Positions 1 to 14,295 of a stretch of 64,000 nucleotides of DNA are shown here, in pieces. The DNA is taken from NCBI GenBank assembly GCA_036925085.1, contig JAUPFP010000126.1, positions 1-64,000 of the forward strand, in the 5' to 3' direction. A program made the position numbers and the translations under genes. The stretch is from Brachycybe producta (taxonomy: Eukaryota; Arthropoda; Diplopoda; Playtdesmida; Andrognathidae). The notes under the pieces were generated by a model, which ran no database searches, was not told the origin of the DNA, and saw only the letters and a list, made by a program, of their open reading frames with translations. Positions within the stretch are counted from its first letter, which is position 1; each line of letters opens with the position of its first letter.

Positions 1-3000
1 GAAAGAATAAAAAAATGGATGAAAGGATGAAAGGATATATGAAAGGATGAAAGGATGGATGAAAGGATGAAAGGATAAAAGGATAGATGAAAGGATGAAA
101 GGATGGATGAAAGGATGAAAGGATGGATGAAAAGATAGATGAAAGGATGAAAAAATGGATGAAAGGATAGATGAAAGAATGAAAGGATGGATGAAATTAT
201 AGATGAAAGGATGAAAGGATAGATGAAAGGATGAAAGGATGAAAGGATAGATGAAAGGATGAAAGGATGAAAGGATAGATGAAAGGATGAAAGGATGAAA
301 AGATAGATGAAAAGATGAAAGGATGAAAGGATAGATGAAAGGATGAAAGGATAGATGAAAAGATGAAAGAATAGATGAAAAGATGAAAGGATAGATGAAA
401 GATGAAAGGATAGATGAAAAGATGAAAGGATGAAAGGATAGATGAAAAGATGAAAGGATGAAAGGATAGATGAAAAGATGAAAGGATGGATGAAAGGATG
501 AAAGGATGAATAAAAGAATAGATGAAAGGATGAAAGGATGGATGAAAGAATAGATGAAAGGATGAAAGGATGAAAGGATGGATGAAAGGATGAAAGGATA
601 AAAATGGATGAAAGGATGAAAAGATAAAAAATGGATGAAAGGATGAAAGGATGGATGAAAGGATAAAAGGATGAAAGGATAGATTAAAGGATGAAAGGAT
701 AAAAATGGATGAAAGGATGAAAAGATAAAAAATAGATGAAAGGATGAAAGAATAAAAAATAGATGAAAAGATGAAAGGATGGATGAAAGGATGAATAAAA
801 GGATGAAAGGATGGATGAAAGGATGAAAGAATGGATGAAAAAATGAAAGGATAGATGAAAGGATGAAAGGATAGATGAAAGATGAAAGGATGAAAGGATA
901 GATGAAAGATGAAAGGATGAAAGGATGGATGAAAGGATAGATGAAAGGATGAAAGGATAGATTAAAGGATGAAAGGATAAAAATGGATGAAAGGATGAAA
1001 AGATAAAAAATAGATGAAAGGATGAAAGAATAAAAAATAGATGAAAAGATGAAAGGATGGATGAAAGGATGAATAAAAGGATGAAAGGATGGATGAAAGG
1101 ATGAAAGAATGGATGAAAAATGAAAGGATAGATGAAAGGATGAAAGGATAGATGAAAGGATGAAAGGATGAAAGGATGGATGAAGGATAGATGAAAGGAT
1201 GAAAGGATAGATGAAAGGATGAAAGGATGAAAGGATAGATGAAAAGATGAAAGGATGAAAGGATGGATGAAAGGATAGATGAAAGGATGAAAGGATGGAT
1301 GAAAGGATAGATGAAAGGATGAAAGAATGGATGAAAAGATGAAAAGATAAAAGGATAGATGAAAGGATGAAAGGATAGATGAAAGGATGAAAGGATAGAT
1401 GAAAAGATGAAAGGATAGATGAAAAGATGAAAGGATAGATGAAAAGATGAAAGGATGAAAGGATAGATGAAAAGATGAAAGGATGAAAAGATAGATGAAA
1501 AGATGAAAGGATGAAAGGATAAAAGGATGGATGAAAGAATAAAAAAATGGATGAAAGGATGAAAGGATATATGAAAGGATGAAAGGATGGATGAAAGGAT
1601 GAAAGGATAAAAGGATAGATGAAAGGATGAAAGGATGGATGAAAGGATAGATGAAAGGATGAAAGGATGGATGAAAAGATAGATGAAAGGATGAAAAAAT
1701 GGATGAAAGGATAGATGAAAGGATGAAAGGATGGATGAAATATAGATGAAAGGATGAAAGGATAGATGAAAGGATGAAAGGATGAAAGGATAGATGAATG
1801 GATGAAAGGATGAAAGGATGAAAGGATAGATGAAAGGATGAAAGGATAGATGAAAGGATGAAAGGTGAAAAGATAGATGAAAAGATGAAAGGATGAAAGG
1901 ATAGATGAAAGGATGAAAGGATAGATGAAAGGATGAAAGGATAGATGAAAAGATGAAAGAATAGATGAAAAGATGAAAGGATAGATGAAAAGATGAAAGG
2001 ATAGATGAAAAGATGAAAGGATGAAAGGATAGATGAAAAGATGAAAGGATGAAAGGATAGATGAAAAGATGAAAGGATGGATGAAAGGATGAATAAAAGA
2101 ATAGATGAAAGGATGAAAGGATGAATAAAAGAATAGATGAAAGGATGAAAGGATGGATGAAAGAATAGATGAAAGGATGAAAGGATGGATGAAAGAATAG
2201 ATGAAAGGATGAAAGGATGGATGAAAGGATAGATGAAAGGATGGATGAATGGATGAAAAGATGGATGAAAAGATGAAAGGATAGATGAAAAGATGAAAGG
2301 ATGGATGAATGAATGAAAAGATGGATGAAAAGATGAAAGGATGATTGAAAGGATGAATGGATGAAAGAATGAAAGGATGGATGAAAGGATGGATGAAGAA
2401 ATGAAAGGATGATTGAAAGGATGAATGGATGAAAGGATAGTGAAAGGATGAAAGGATATATGAAAGGATGAAAGGATAGATGAAAGGATGAAAGGATAGA
2501 TGAAAGGATGAAAGGATAGATGAAAGGATGAAAGGATAGATAAAAGGATCAAAGGATGGATGAAAGGATGAAAGGATGAAAAAAAGAATAGATGAAAGGA
2601 TGAAAGGATGGATGAAAGGATAGATGAAAGGATGAAAGGATGGATGAAAGGATAGATGAAAGGATGAAAGGATGGATGAAAGGATAGATGAAAGGATGGA
2701 TGAAAGGATGAAAGGGATGAATGGATAGATGAAAGGATGGATGAAAGGATAGAGGAAAGGATGAAAGGATAGAGGAAAGGATGAAAGGATGAAAGGATGG
2801 ATGAAAAGATGAAAGGATGGATGAAAAGATGAAAGGATCAAAGGATGGATGAAAAGATGAAAGGATGGATGAAAAGATAAAAGGATGATGAAAAGATGAA
2901 AGGATGGATGAAAAGATGAAAGGATCAAAGGATGGATGAAAAGATGAAAGGATCAAAGGATGGATGAAAAGATTAAAGGATGGATGAAAGGATGAAAGGA

Positions 3001-6000
3001 TGGATGAAAGAATGAATGAAAAGATAAAAGGATGAAAGGATGGATGAAAGGATAAAAAAATGGATGAAAGGATAAAAGGATGGATGAAAAGATGAAAGCA
3101 TGAAAGGATAAAAGGATGGATGAAAGAATAAAAAAATGGATGAAAGGATGAAAGGATATATGAAAGGATGAAAGGATAGATGAAAAAATAAAAGGATAGA
3201 TGAAAGGATGAAAGGATAAAAGGATAGATGAAAGGATGAAAGGATGGATGAAAGGATAGATGAAAGGATGAAAGGATGGATGAAAGGATAGATGAAAGGA
3301 AGAAAGAATGGATGAAAGGATAGATGAAAGGATGAAAGGATGGATGAAATTATAGATGAAAGGATGAAAGGATGAAAGGATGAAAGAATAGATGAAAGGA
3401 AGAAAGAATGGATGAAAGGATGAAAGGATGGATGAAATTATAGATGAAAGGATGAAAGGATGAAAGGATAGATGAAGGATGATTGATAAGGATAGATGAA
3501 AGGATGAAAGGATAGATGAAAAGATGAAAGGATGAAAGGATAGATGAAAGGATGAAAGGATAGATGAAAGATGAAAGGATAATGAAAAGATGAAAGGATG
3601 AAAGGATAGATGAAACGATGAAAGGATGAAAGGATAGATGAAACGATGAAAGGATGAAAGGATAGATGAAAAGATGAAAGGATGAAAGGATAGATGAAAA
3701 GATGAAAGGATGAAAGGATAGATGAAAAGATGAAAGAATGAAAGGATAGATGAAAAGATGAAAGGATGAAAGGATAGATGAAAAGATGAAAGGATGAAAG
3801 GATAGATGAAAAGATGAAAGGTTGAAAGGATGGATGAAAGGATGAAAAAATGAAAAATGAAAGGATGAATGAAAGGATAAAAGGATGAAAGGATGGATTA
3901 AAGGATGAAAGGATAAAAAATGGATGAAAGGATAAAAAATGGATGAAAGGATGAAAGGATGGATGAAAGCATAAAAAGATGGATGAAAGGATGAATGAAA
4001 GAATAAAAGGATGGACAAAAGGATGAAAGGATGAATGAAAGAATGAAAGGATGGATGAAAGGATGGATGAAAGGATGAAAGGATGGATGAAAGGATGGAT
4101 GAAAGGATGAAAGGATGGATGAAAGGATAGATGAAAGGATGGATGAAAGGATGAAAGGATGGATGAAAGGATGAATGAAAGGATGAAAGGATGGATGAAA
4201 GGATGAAAGGATGGATGAAAGGATGAATGAAAGAATGAAAGGAAGGATGAAAGGATGAAAGGATGGATGAAAGGATGAAAGGATGGATGAAAGGATGAAA
4301 GGATGGATGAAAAGATGAAAGGATGAAAGGATGGATGAAAGGATGAAAGGATGGATAAAAGGATGAAAGGATAAAAAATGGATGAAAGGATGAAAGGATG
4401 AAAGGATGGATGAAAAAATAAAAGGATAGATGAAAGGATGAAAGGATAAAAAAATGGATGAAAGGATAAAAGGATGGATGAAAAGATGAAAGCATGAAAG
4501 GATAAAAGGATGGATGAAAGAATAAAAAAATGGATGAAAGGATGAAAGGATATATGAAAGGATGAAAGGATAGATGAAAAAATAAAAGGATAGATGAAAG
4601 GATGAAAGGATAAAAGGATAGATGAAAGGATGAAAGGATGGATGAAAGGATGAATGAAAGGATGAAAGGATGGATGAAAGGATGAAAGGATGGATGAAAG
4701 GATGAAAGGATGGATGAAAAGATGAAAGGATAGTGATGAAAGGATGAAAAGATAGATGAAAGGATAAAAGGATGAAAGGATGGATGAAAGGATGAAAGGA
4801 TGGATGAAAGGATGAAAGGATGGATGAAAGGATGAAAGGATGGATGAAAAGATGAAAGGATGGATGAAAGGATAAATGAAAAGATGAAAGGATAGATGAA
4901 AGGATGAAAGGATGGAAGAATGGATGAAAGGATGAAAGAATGGATGAAAGGATGGATGAAAGGATGAAAGGATGGTTGAAAGGATAGATGAAAGGATGAA
5001 AGGATGGATGAAAGGATGAATGGATAGATGAAAGGATGGATGAAAGGATAGATGAAAGGATGAAAAGATGAAAGGATAAATGAAAAGATGAAAGGATGAA
5101 AGGATAGATGAAAAGATGAAAGGATGAAAGGATAGATGAAACGATGAAAGGATGAAAGGATAGATGAAAAGATGAAAGGATGAAAGGATAGATGAAAAGA
5201 CGAAAGGATGGATGAAAGGATGAAAGGATGAATAAAAGAATAGATGAAAGGATGAAAGGATGGATGAAAGAATAGATGAAAGGATGAAAGGATGGATGAA
5301 AGGATAGATGAAAGGATGGATGAATGGATGAAAAGATGGATGAAAAGATGAAAGGATAGATGAAAAGATGAAAGGATGGATGAATGAATGAAAAGATGGA
5401 TGAAAAGATGAAAGGATGATTGAAAGGATGAATGGATGAAAGAATGAAAGGATGGATGAAGAAATGAAAGGATGATTGAAAGAATGAAAGGATGATTGAA
5501 AGGATGAATGGATGGAAAGGATTGATGAAAGGATGAAAGGATAAAAATGGATGAAAGAATGAAAGACTAAAAAATGGATGAAAGGATGAAATAATAAGAA
5601 ATGGATGAAAAGATGAAAGGATGGATGAAAGGATGAATAAAAGGATGAAAGAATGGATGAAAGGATGAAAGAATGGATGAAAAATGAAAGGATGAAAGGA
5701 TGGATGAAAAGATGAAAGGATGAAAGGATGGATGAAAAAATTAAAGGATGGATGAAAGGATGGATGAAAGGATGGATGAAAGGATGAATGAATGAAAGGA
5801 TGAAAAAGATGAAAGGATGAAAGGATGGATGAAAGGATGAATGAATGAAAGGATGAAAAAATGAAAGGATGAAAAAATGAAAGGATGAAGGATGGATGAA
5901 AAGATGAAAGGATGAAAGGATAGATGAAAGGATAAAAGGATAGATGAAAGGATGAAAGGATAGATGAAAGGATGAAAGGATGGATAAAAGGATAAATGAA

Positions 6001-9000
6001 AGGATGAAAGGATGGATGAAAGGATGAAAGGATGAAAGGATGGATGAAAGGATAGATGAAAGTATAGATGACAGGATGGATTAAAGGATGAAAGGATGAA
6101 AAGATGGATGAAAAGATGAAAGGATGGATGAAAGATGAAAGGATGAAAGGATGGATGAAAAGATAAAAGATGAAAGGATGGATGAAAAGATAAAAGGATG
6201 AAAGGATGGATGAAAAGATGAAAGGATGGATGAAACAATGAAAGGATGAAAGGATGAAAGGATGATTGAAAGGATGAATGGATGAAAGGATGATTGGATG
6301 AAAGGATGAAAGGATGGATGAAAGGATGAATGAATGAAAGGATGAAAAGATGGATGAAAAGATGAAAGGATGATTGAAAGGATGAATGGATGAAAGGATG
6401 AAAGGATGGATGAAAGGATGAATGAATGAAAGGATGAAAAGATGGATGAAAAGATGAAAGGATGGATGAAAAGATGAAAGGATGAAAGGATGGATGAAAC
6501 GATGAAAGGATATATGAAAAGATGAAAGGATGGATGAATGGATGAAAGATGAAAGGATGATTGAAAGGATGAATGGATGAAAGGATGAAAGGATGGATGA
6601 AAGGATAAATAGGATGGATGAAAGGATGAATGAATGAAAGGATGAAAGGATGGATGAAAAGATAAAAGGATGAAAGGATGGATGAAAAGATGAAAGGATG
6701 AAAGGATGGATGAAACAATGAAAGGATGAAAGGATGAAAGGATGAATAGATGAAAGGATGAAAGGATGGATGAACAATGAAAGGATGAAAGGATGAAAGG
6801 ATGATTGAAAGGATGAATGGATGAAAGAATGAAAGAATGGATGAAAGGATGAAAGGATGGATGAAAAAATGAAAGGATGATTGAAAGGATGAATGGATGA
6901 AAGGATGAAAGGATGGATGAAAGGATGAAAGGATAGATGAAAGGATAAAAGGATAGATGAAAGGATGAAAGGATAGATGAAAGGATGAAAGGATGGATAA
7001 AAGGATAAATGAAAGGATGAAAGGATGGATGAAAGGATGAAAGGATGAAAGGATGGATGAAAGGATGGATGAAAGGATAGATGACAGGATGGATTAAAGG
7101 ATGAAAGGATGAATGGATAGATGAAAGGATGGATGAAAGGATGAAAGGATAGATGAAAGGATGAAAGGATAGATGAAAGGATGAAAGGATGGATGAAAAG
7201 ATGAAAGGATGGATGAAAGATGAAAGGATGAAAGGATAAAGGATGGATGAAAGGATGGATGAATGGATGAAAGGATGGATGAAAAGATGAAAGGACGGAT
7301 GAAAGGATGGATGAAAGGATGAAAGGATGGATGAAAGGAAGGATGAAAGGATGGATGAAAGGATGAATGAAACGATAAAAAGATGAAAGGATGAATGAAA
7401 GGATGGATGAAAAGATGAAAGGATGGATGAAAGGATGAAAGGATAGATTAAAGGATGAAAGGATAAAAATGGATGAAAGGATGAAAAGATAAAAAATGGA
7501 TGAAAGGATGAAAGGATGGATGAAAGGATAAAAGGATGAAAGGATAGATTAAAGGATGAAAGGATAAAAATGGATGAAAGGATGAAAAGATAAAAAATAG
7601 ATGAAAGGATGAAAGAATAAAAAATAGATGAAAAGATGAAAGGATGGATGAAAGGATGAATAAAAGGATGAAAGGATGGATGAAAGGATGAAAGAATGGA
7701 TGAAAAAATGAAAGGATAGATGAAAGGATGAAAGGATAGATGAAAAGATGAAAGGATGAAAGGATAGATGAAAAGATGAAAGGATGAAAGGATGGATGAA
7801 AGGATAGATGAAAGGATGAAAGGATGAAAGGATGAAAGGATAGATGAAAGGTTGAAAGGATGGATGAAAGGATAGATGAAAGGATGAAAGGATAGATGAA
7901 AGGATGAAAGGATGAAAGGATAGATGAAAGGATGAAAGGATAGATGAAAGGATGAAAGGATGGATGAAAGGATAGATGAAAGGATGAAAGGATGGATGAA
8001 AAGATGAAAAGATGAAAGGATAGATGAAAGGATGAAAGGATAGATGAAAGGATGAAAGGATAGATGAAAAGATGAAAGGATAGATGAAAAGATGAAAGGA
8101 TAGATGAAAAGATGAAAGGATGAAAGGATAGATGAAAAGATGAAAGGATGAAAGGATAGATGAAAAGATGAAAGGATGAAAGGATGAAAGGATAAAAGGA
8201 TGGATGAAAGAATAAAAAAATGGATGAAAGGATGAAAGGATATATGAAAGGATGAAAGGATGGATGAAAGGATGAAAGGATAAAAGGATAGATGAAAGGA
8301 TGAAAGGATGGATGAAAGGATAGATGAAAGGATGAAAGGATGGATGAAAAGATAGATGAAAGGATGAAAAAATGGATGAAAGGATAGATGAAAGGATGAA
8401 AAAATGATGAAAGGATAGATGAAAGGATGAAAGGATGGATGAAATTATAGATGAAAGGATGAAAGGATAGATGAAGGATGAAAGGATTGAAAGGATAGAT
8501 GAAAGGATGAAAGGATGAAAGGATAGATGAAAGGATGAAAGGATAGATGAAAGGATGAAAGGATGAAAAGATAGATGAAAAGATGAAAGGATGAAAGGAT
8601 AGATGAAAGGATGAAAGGATAGATGAAAGGATGAAAAGATGAAAGAATAGATGAAAAGATGAAAGAATAGATGAAAAGATGAAAGGATAGATGAAAAGAT
8701 GAAAGGATAGATGAAAAGATGAAAGGATGAAAGGATAGATAAAAAGATGAAAGGATGAAAGGATAGATGAAAAGATGAAAGGATGGATGAAAGGATGAAA
8801 GGATGAATAAAAGAATAGATGAAAGGATGAAAGGATGGATGAAAGAATAGATGAAAGGATGAAAGGATGGATGAAAGGATAGATGAAAGGATGGATGAAT
8901 GGATGAAAAGATGGATGAAAAGATGAAAGGATAGATGAAAAGATGAAAGGATGGATGAATGAATGAAAAGATGGATGAAAAGATGAAAGGATGATTGAAA

Positions 9001-12000
9001 GGATGAATGGATGAAAGAATGAAAGGATGGATGAAAGGATGGATGAAGAAATGAAAGGATGATTGAAAGGATGAATGGATGAAAGGATAGATGAAAGGAT
9101 GAAAGGATATATGAAAGGATGAAAGGATAGATGAAAGGATGAAAGGATAGATGAAAGGATGAAAGGATAGATGAAAGGATGAAAGGATGGATGAAAGGAT
9201 GAAAGGATGAATAAAAAAATAGATGAAAGGATGAAAGGATGGATGAAAGGATAGATGAAAGGATAGATGAAAGGATGAAAGGATGGATGAAAGGATAGAT
9301 GAAAGGATGAAAGGATAGATGAAAGGATGAAAGGATAGATGAAAGGATGAAAGGATGGATGAAAGGATGAAAGGATGAATAAAAAAATAGATGAAAGGAT
9401 GAAAGGATGGATGAAAGGATAGATGAAAGGATGAAAGGATGGATGAAAGGATAGATGAAAGGATGAAAGGATAGAGGAAAGGATGAAAGGATGAAAGGAT
9501 GAAAGGATGGATGAAAAGATGAAAGGATGGATGAAAAGATGAAAGGATCAAAGGATGGATGAAAAGATGAAAGGATGGATGAAAAGATGAAAGGATCAAA
9601 GGATGGATGAAAAGATGAAAGGATCAAAGGATGGATGAAAAGATTAAAGGATGGATGAAAGGATGAAAGGATGGATGAAAGGATGAAAGGATGGATGAAA
9701 GAATGAATGAAAAGATAAAAGGATGAATGGATGGATGAAAGGATAAAAAAATGGATGAAAGGATAAAAGGATGGATGAAAAGATGAAAGCATGAAAGGAT
9801 AAAAGGATGGATGAAAGAATAAAAAAATGGATGAAAGGATGAAAGGATATATGAAAGGATGAAAGGATAGATGAAAAAATAAAAGGATAGATGAAAGGAT
9901 GAAAGGATAAAAGGATAGATGAAAGGATGAAAGGATGGATGAAAGGATAGATGAAAGGATGAAAGGATGGATGAAAGGATAGATGAAAGGAAGAAGAATG
10001 GATGAAAGGATAGATGAAAGGATGAAAGGATGGATGAAATTATAGATGAAAGGATGAAAGGATGAAAGAATAGATGAAAGGAAGAAAGAATGGATGAAAG
10101 GATAGATGAAAGGATGAAAGGATGGATGAAATTATAGATGAAAGGATGAAAGGATAGATGAAAGGATGAAAGGATGAAAGGATAGATGAAAGGATGAAAG
10201 GATAGATGAAAAGATGAAAGGATGAAAGGATAGATGAAAGGATGAAAGGATAGATGAAAAGATGAAAGGATAAATGAAAAGATGAAAGGATGAAAGGATA
10301 GATGAAAAGATGAAAGGATGAAAGGATAGATGAAACGATGAAAGGATGAAAGGATAGATGAAAAGATGAAAGGATGAAAGGATAGATGAAAAGATGAAAG
10401 GATGAAAGGATAGATGAAAAGATGAAAGAATGAAAGGATAGATGAAAAGATGAAAGGATGAAAGGATAGATGAAAAGATGAAAGGATGAAAGGATAGATG
10501 AAAAGATGAAAGGATGAAAGGATGGATGAAAGGATGAAAAAATGAAAAAATGAAAGGATGAATGAAAGGATAAAAGGATGAAAGGATGGATTAAAGGATG
10601 AAAGGATAAAAATGGATGAAAGGATAAAAATGGATGAAAGGATGAAAGGATAAAGAAATGGATGAAAGGATGGATGAAAGAATGAATGAGAATGAAAGGA
10701 TGGATGAAAAGATAAAAGGATGAAAGGATGAAAGAATGAAAGGATGAATAAAGGATGAAAGGATGGATGAAAAGATAAAAGGATGAAAGGATGAAAGAAT
10801 GAAAGGATGATTAAAAGGATGAAAGGATGAAAGAATGAATAAAAAGATGAAAGGATGGATGAAAGGATGAAAGGATGATGAAAGGATATATGAAAAGATG
10901 AAAGGATATATGAAAAGATGAAAGGATATATGAAAAGATGAAAGGATGGATGAAAGGATGAAAGGATATATGAAAGGATGAAAGGATATATGAAAAGATG
11001 AAAGGATGGATGGATGGATGAAAGGATATATGAAAAGATGAAAGGATGGATGAAAGGATGAAAGGATGGATGAAAGGATGGATGAAAGGATGGATGAAAG
11101 GATGAAAGGATATATGAAAAGATGAAAGGATATATGAAAAGATGAAAGGATATATGAAAAGATGAAAGGATAGATGAAAAGATGAAAGGATAGATGAAAA
11201 GATGAAAGGATAGATGAAAAGATGAAAGGATAGATGAAAAGATGAAAGGATAGATGAAAAGATGAAAGGATAGATGAAAAGATGAAAGGATAGATGAAAA
11301 GATGAAAGGATAGATGAAAAGATGAAAGCATAGATGAAAAGATGAAAGCATAGATGAAAAGATGAAAGGATGAAAGGATGGACGAACAGATGAAAGGATG
11401 GATGAAAAGATGAAAGGATGGATGAAAAGATGAAAGGATAGATGAAAAGTTGAAAGGATGGATGAAAAGATGAAAGGATGGATGAAAGGATGGATGAAAG
11501 GATGAAAACATGAAAGAATGAAAGAATGAATGGATGAACGAATGAATGGATGAAAGGATGAAAGGATGGATGAAAAGATGAAAGGATAAAAGGATGGATG
11601 AAAAGATGAAAGGATGAATGGATGAAAGAATGAAAAGATGGATGAAAGGATGAAAAGATGGATGAAAGGATGACAGGATAGATGAAAGGATGAAATGATA
11701 GATGAAAGGATGAAAAGATGGATGAAAGGATAGATGAAAGGATGAAAGGATGAAAGGATAGATGAAAGGATGAAAAAATGAAAGGATGGATGAAAAGATT
11801 AAAGAATGAAAGGATGGATGAAAAGATGAAAGGATGGATGAAAGGATAGATGAAAGGATGAAAACATGAAAGAATGAAAGAATGAATGGATGAAAGAATG
11901 AATGGATGAAAGGATAGATGAAAGAATGAAAGGATAGATGAAAGAATGAAAAGATGGATGAAAGGATGAAAAGATGGATGAAAGGATGAAAGGATAGATG

Positions 12001-13205
12001 AAAGGATGAAAGGATAGATGAAAGGATGAAAGGATAGATGAAAGAATGAAAAGATGGGATGAAAGAATGAAAAGATGGATGAAAGAATGAAAAGATGGAT
12101 GAAAGAATGAAAAGATGGATGAAAGGATGAAAAGATGGATGAAAGGATGAAAGGATAGATGAAAGGATGAAAGGATAGATGAAAGGATGGATGAAAAAGA
12201 TGAAAGGATGAATGGATGAAAGAATGAAAAAATGGATGAAAGGATGAAAAGATGGATGAAAGGATGAAAGGATAGATGAAAGGATGAAAGGATAGATGAA
12301 AGAATGAAAAGATGGATGAAAGGATGAAAAGATGGATGAAAGGATGAAAGGATAGATGAAAGGATGAAAGGATAGATGAAAGGATGAAAAGATGGATGAA
12401 ATGATGGATGAAAAGATGAAAGGGTAAAAAATGGATGAAAGGATGAAAGGATGATGAATGGATGAAAGGATGGATGAAAAGATAAAAAGATGAAAGGATG
12501 GATGAAAAGATAAAAAGATGAAAGGATGGATGAAAAGATAAAAAGATGAAAGGATGGATGAAAAGATAAAAGGATGAAAGGATGAAAGAATGAAAAGATG
12601 AATAAAAGGATGAAAGGATGGATGAAAGGATGAAAGGATAGATGAAAAAATGAAAGAATGAAAGGATGAAAGGATGAAAAGATGGATGAAAGGATAGATG
12701 AAAGAATGAAAGGATGAAAGAATGAAAGGATGAATAAAAGGATGAAAGGATGGATGAAAGGATGAAAGGATAGATGAAAAGATGAAAGGATGAAAGGATG
12801 AAAGGATGAAAGGATGAAAAGATGGATGAAAGGATAGATGAAAGAATGAAAGGATGAAAGGATGAAAGGATGGATGAAAGGATGAAAGGATAGATGAAAA
12901 GATGAAAGGATGAAAGGATGGATGAAAAGATGAAAGGATATATGAAAAGATGAAAGGATATATGAAAAGATGAAAGGATGGATGAAAGGATGAAAGGATG
13001 GATGAAAAGATGGATGAAAGGATAGATGAAAGAATGAAAGAATGAAAGGATAGATGAAAAGATGAAAGGATGAAAGGATGGATGAAAAGATGAAAGGATG
13101 GATGAAAAGATAAAAGGATGAAAGGATGGATGAAAGGATAAAAGGATGGATGAAAGGATAAAAGGATCAAAGGATGGATTAAAGGATGAAAAGATAAAAA
13201 AATGG
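1..13205. repeat. Long GGAT/GAAA satellite with higher-order structure
   Basis: A continuous tandem array made almost only of the blocks GGAT, GAAA, AGAT and their one-base variants, giving 8-bp and 12-bp units such as GAAAGGAT and GAAAGGATGGAT. Because nearly every unit is a multiple of four bases, the minus strand (TTTC/ATCC) rarely makes a stop codon, which explains long spurious open frames there. The array is not uniform. The marker GAAAGAATAAAAAAATGG occurs at 1, 1533, 3122, 4516, 8216 and 9813, indicating a higher-order unit of about 1.4-1.6 kb. Pairs of these markers are also spaced 6683 and 6691 bp apart. The left end is cut by the window edge, so the full length is unknown. Confidence 0.97.
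11161..11360. repeat. Homogenised 20-bp block inside the satellite
   Basis: Ten consecutive copies of the 20-bp unit GATGAAAGGATAGATGAAAA stand in register. The first eight are identical and the last two carry a G-to-C change (AAAGCATAG). Just upstream (about 10870-11160) the same unit has TATATG in place of TAGATG. This is the most regular stretch of the array and suggests recent local expansion. Confidence 0.9.
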
Positions 13206-13938
13206 ATGACAGAAATGGAACAGAAATGGCGGCGAAAATGGACACAAAATGGTGACAGAAATGGCGGCAAAAATGGACACAAAATGGTGACAGAAATGGA
13301 CACAAAAGGGCGGCGAAAATGAACACAAAATGGCGGCGGAAATGGACACAAAATGGCGCCGACAATAGACACCAAATGGCGGCGAAAATAAACAAATGGC
13401 GACGAAAATGGACACAAAATGGCGGCAAAATGAACACAAAATGGCGGCGAAAATAGACACAAAATGGCGGCGAAAATGGACACAAAATGGTGACAGAAAT
13501 AGACACAAAATGACGGCGAAAACGGACAACAAACGGCGGCGAAAATGGACACAAAATGACGGCAGAAATGGACACAAAATGGCGGCAAAAATGGACACAA
13601 AATGACGGCAGAAATGGACACAAAATGACGGCAGAAATGGACACAAAATGACGGCAGAAATGGACACAAAATGGCGGCGAAAATGAACAAAATGGCGGCG
13701 GAAATGGACACAAAATGGCGGCAGAAATGGACACAAAATGGCGGCGAAAATAGACACAAAATGGCGGCGAAACTGAACAACAAATGGCGGCAAAAACGGA
13801 CACAAAATGGCGGCGGAAATGGACACAAAATGGCGGCAAAATGGACACAAAGTGGCGGCGGAAATAGACACAAAATAGCGCCTAGAATGGACACAAAATG
13901 GCACCTAAAATGGCTACCAAATGGCGGCGAAAATGGAC
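13206..13938. repeat. 23-bp minisatellite with YY1/Pho-like word
   Basis: About thirty degenerate copies of a unit close to GGACACAAAATGGCGGCGAAAAT. The full word ATGGCGGC occurs about 17 times by eye, with variants (ATGACGGC, ATGGTGAC, GGGCGGC) in the other units. It follows the GGAT satellite with no spacer and is much richer in G+C and CpG than its surroundings. Plus-strand frames through it (repeating M-D-T-K-W-R-Q-K) look like repeat artefacts, since the same composition is open in both directions. The core AAAATGGCGGC matches the well-known YY1 site, and its complement contains the Drosophila Pho core GCCAT. Actual binding is inference. Confidence 0.92.
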
Positions 13939-14295
13939 AGAAGTGAATTAGAATAGAGAATACATTATTTCACTAATTATGGAAAAGTGAAAGTTGGAAA
14001 AAGCGGGGTTGGAAAAGTGAAAATTGAAAAAGTGGGGGTTTGTAAATTAGGGTTGTAGTTTGGTTTTGTCCCTGCTATAAGATTATAAACTACATATGAC
14101 AATTTACTGTCATATGACAGTTAAATTCTTTCTCTTATGAGGCCCAAGGTTGTCATATTCCAACCTCATTAATCTGAAACATTTCTAGCCTCCACCTTCA
14201 ATCCTCATCAAAGTCCGAGAAGATATCTAGCCTATATAATCTAGGTTAACATGGAATCGGACGAGATGCAAAACTTAATTATTCTTTTTTTTTAG
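13939..14295. other. Spacer between arrays and first recognised exon
   Basis: AT-rich single-copy-looking DNA. It holds a two-fold direct repeat at about 13981-14040 (GGAAAAGTGAAAGTTGG and a variant, each ending in a G-run) and a poly-T tract that serves as the acceptor of the exon at 14296. I found no ATG exon here with a donor in the phase needed to join that exon. Confidence 0.6.

Noticed and set aside
684-13904. Minus-strand open frames of up to 1085 codons, rich in Phe-His-Pro-Ile-Leu-Ser
   Set aside because: They are translations of the GGAT/GAAA and 23-bp arrays, in overlapping frames at once. The unit contains no stop on the minus strand, so length carries no coding evidence.
1-13938. 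CRISPR-like array
   Set aside because: There are no distinct spacers between constant repeats, the units are contiguous, and the context is eukaryotic.
13396-13946. Plus-strand frames with repeating Met-Asp-Thr-Lys-Trp-Arg
   Set aside because: The near-23-bp unit is not a multiple of three and drifts between frames. The peptides only mirror the repeat unit.
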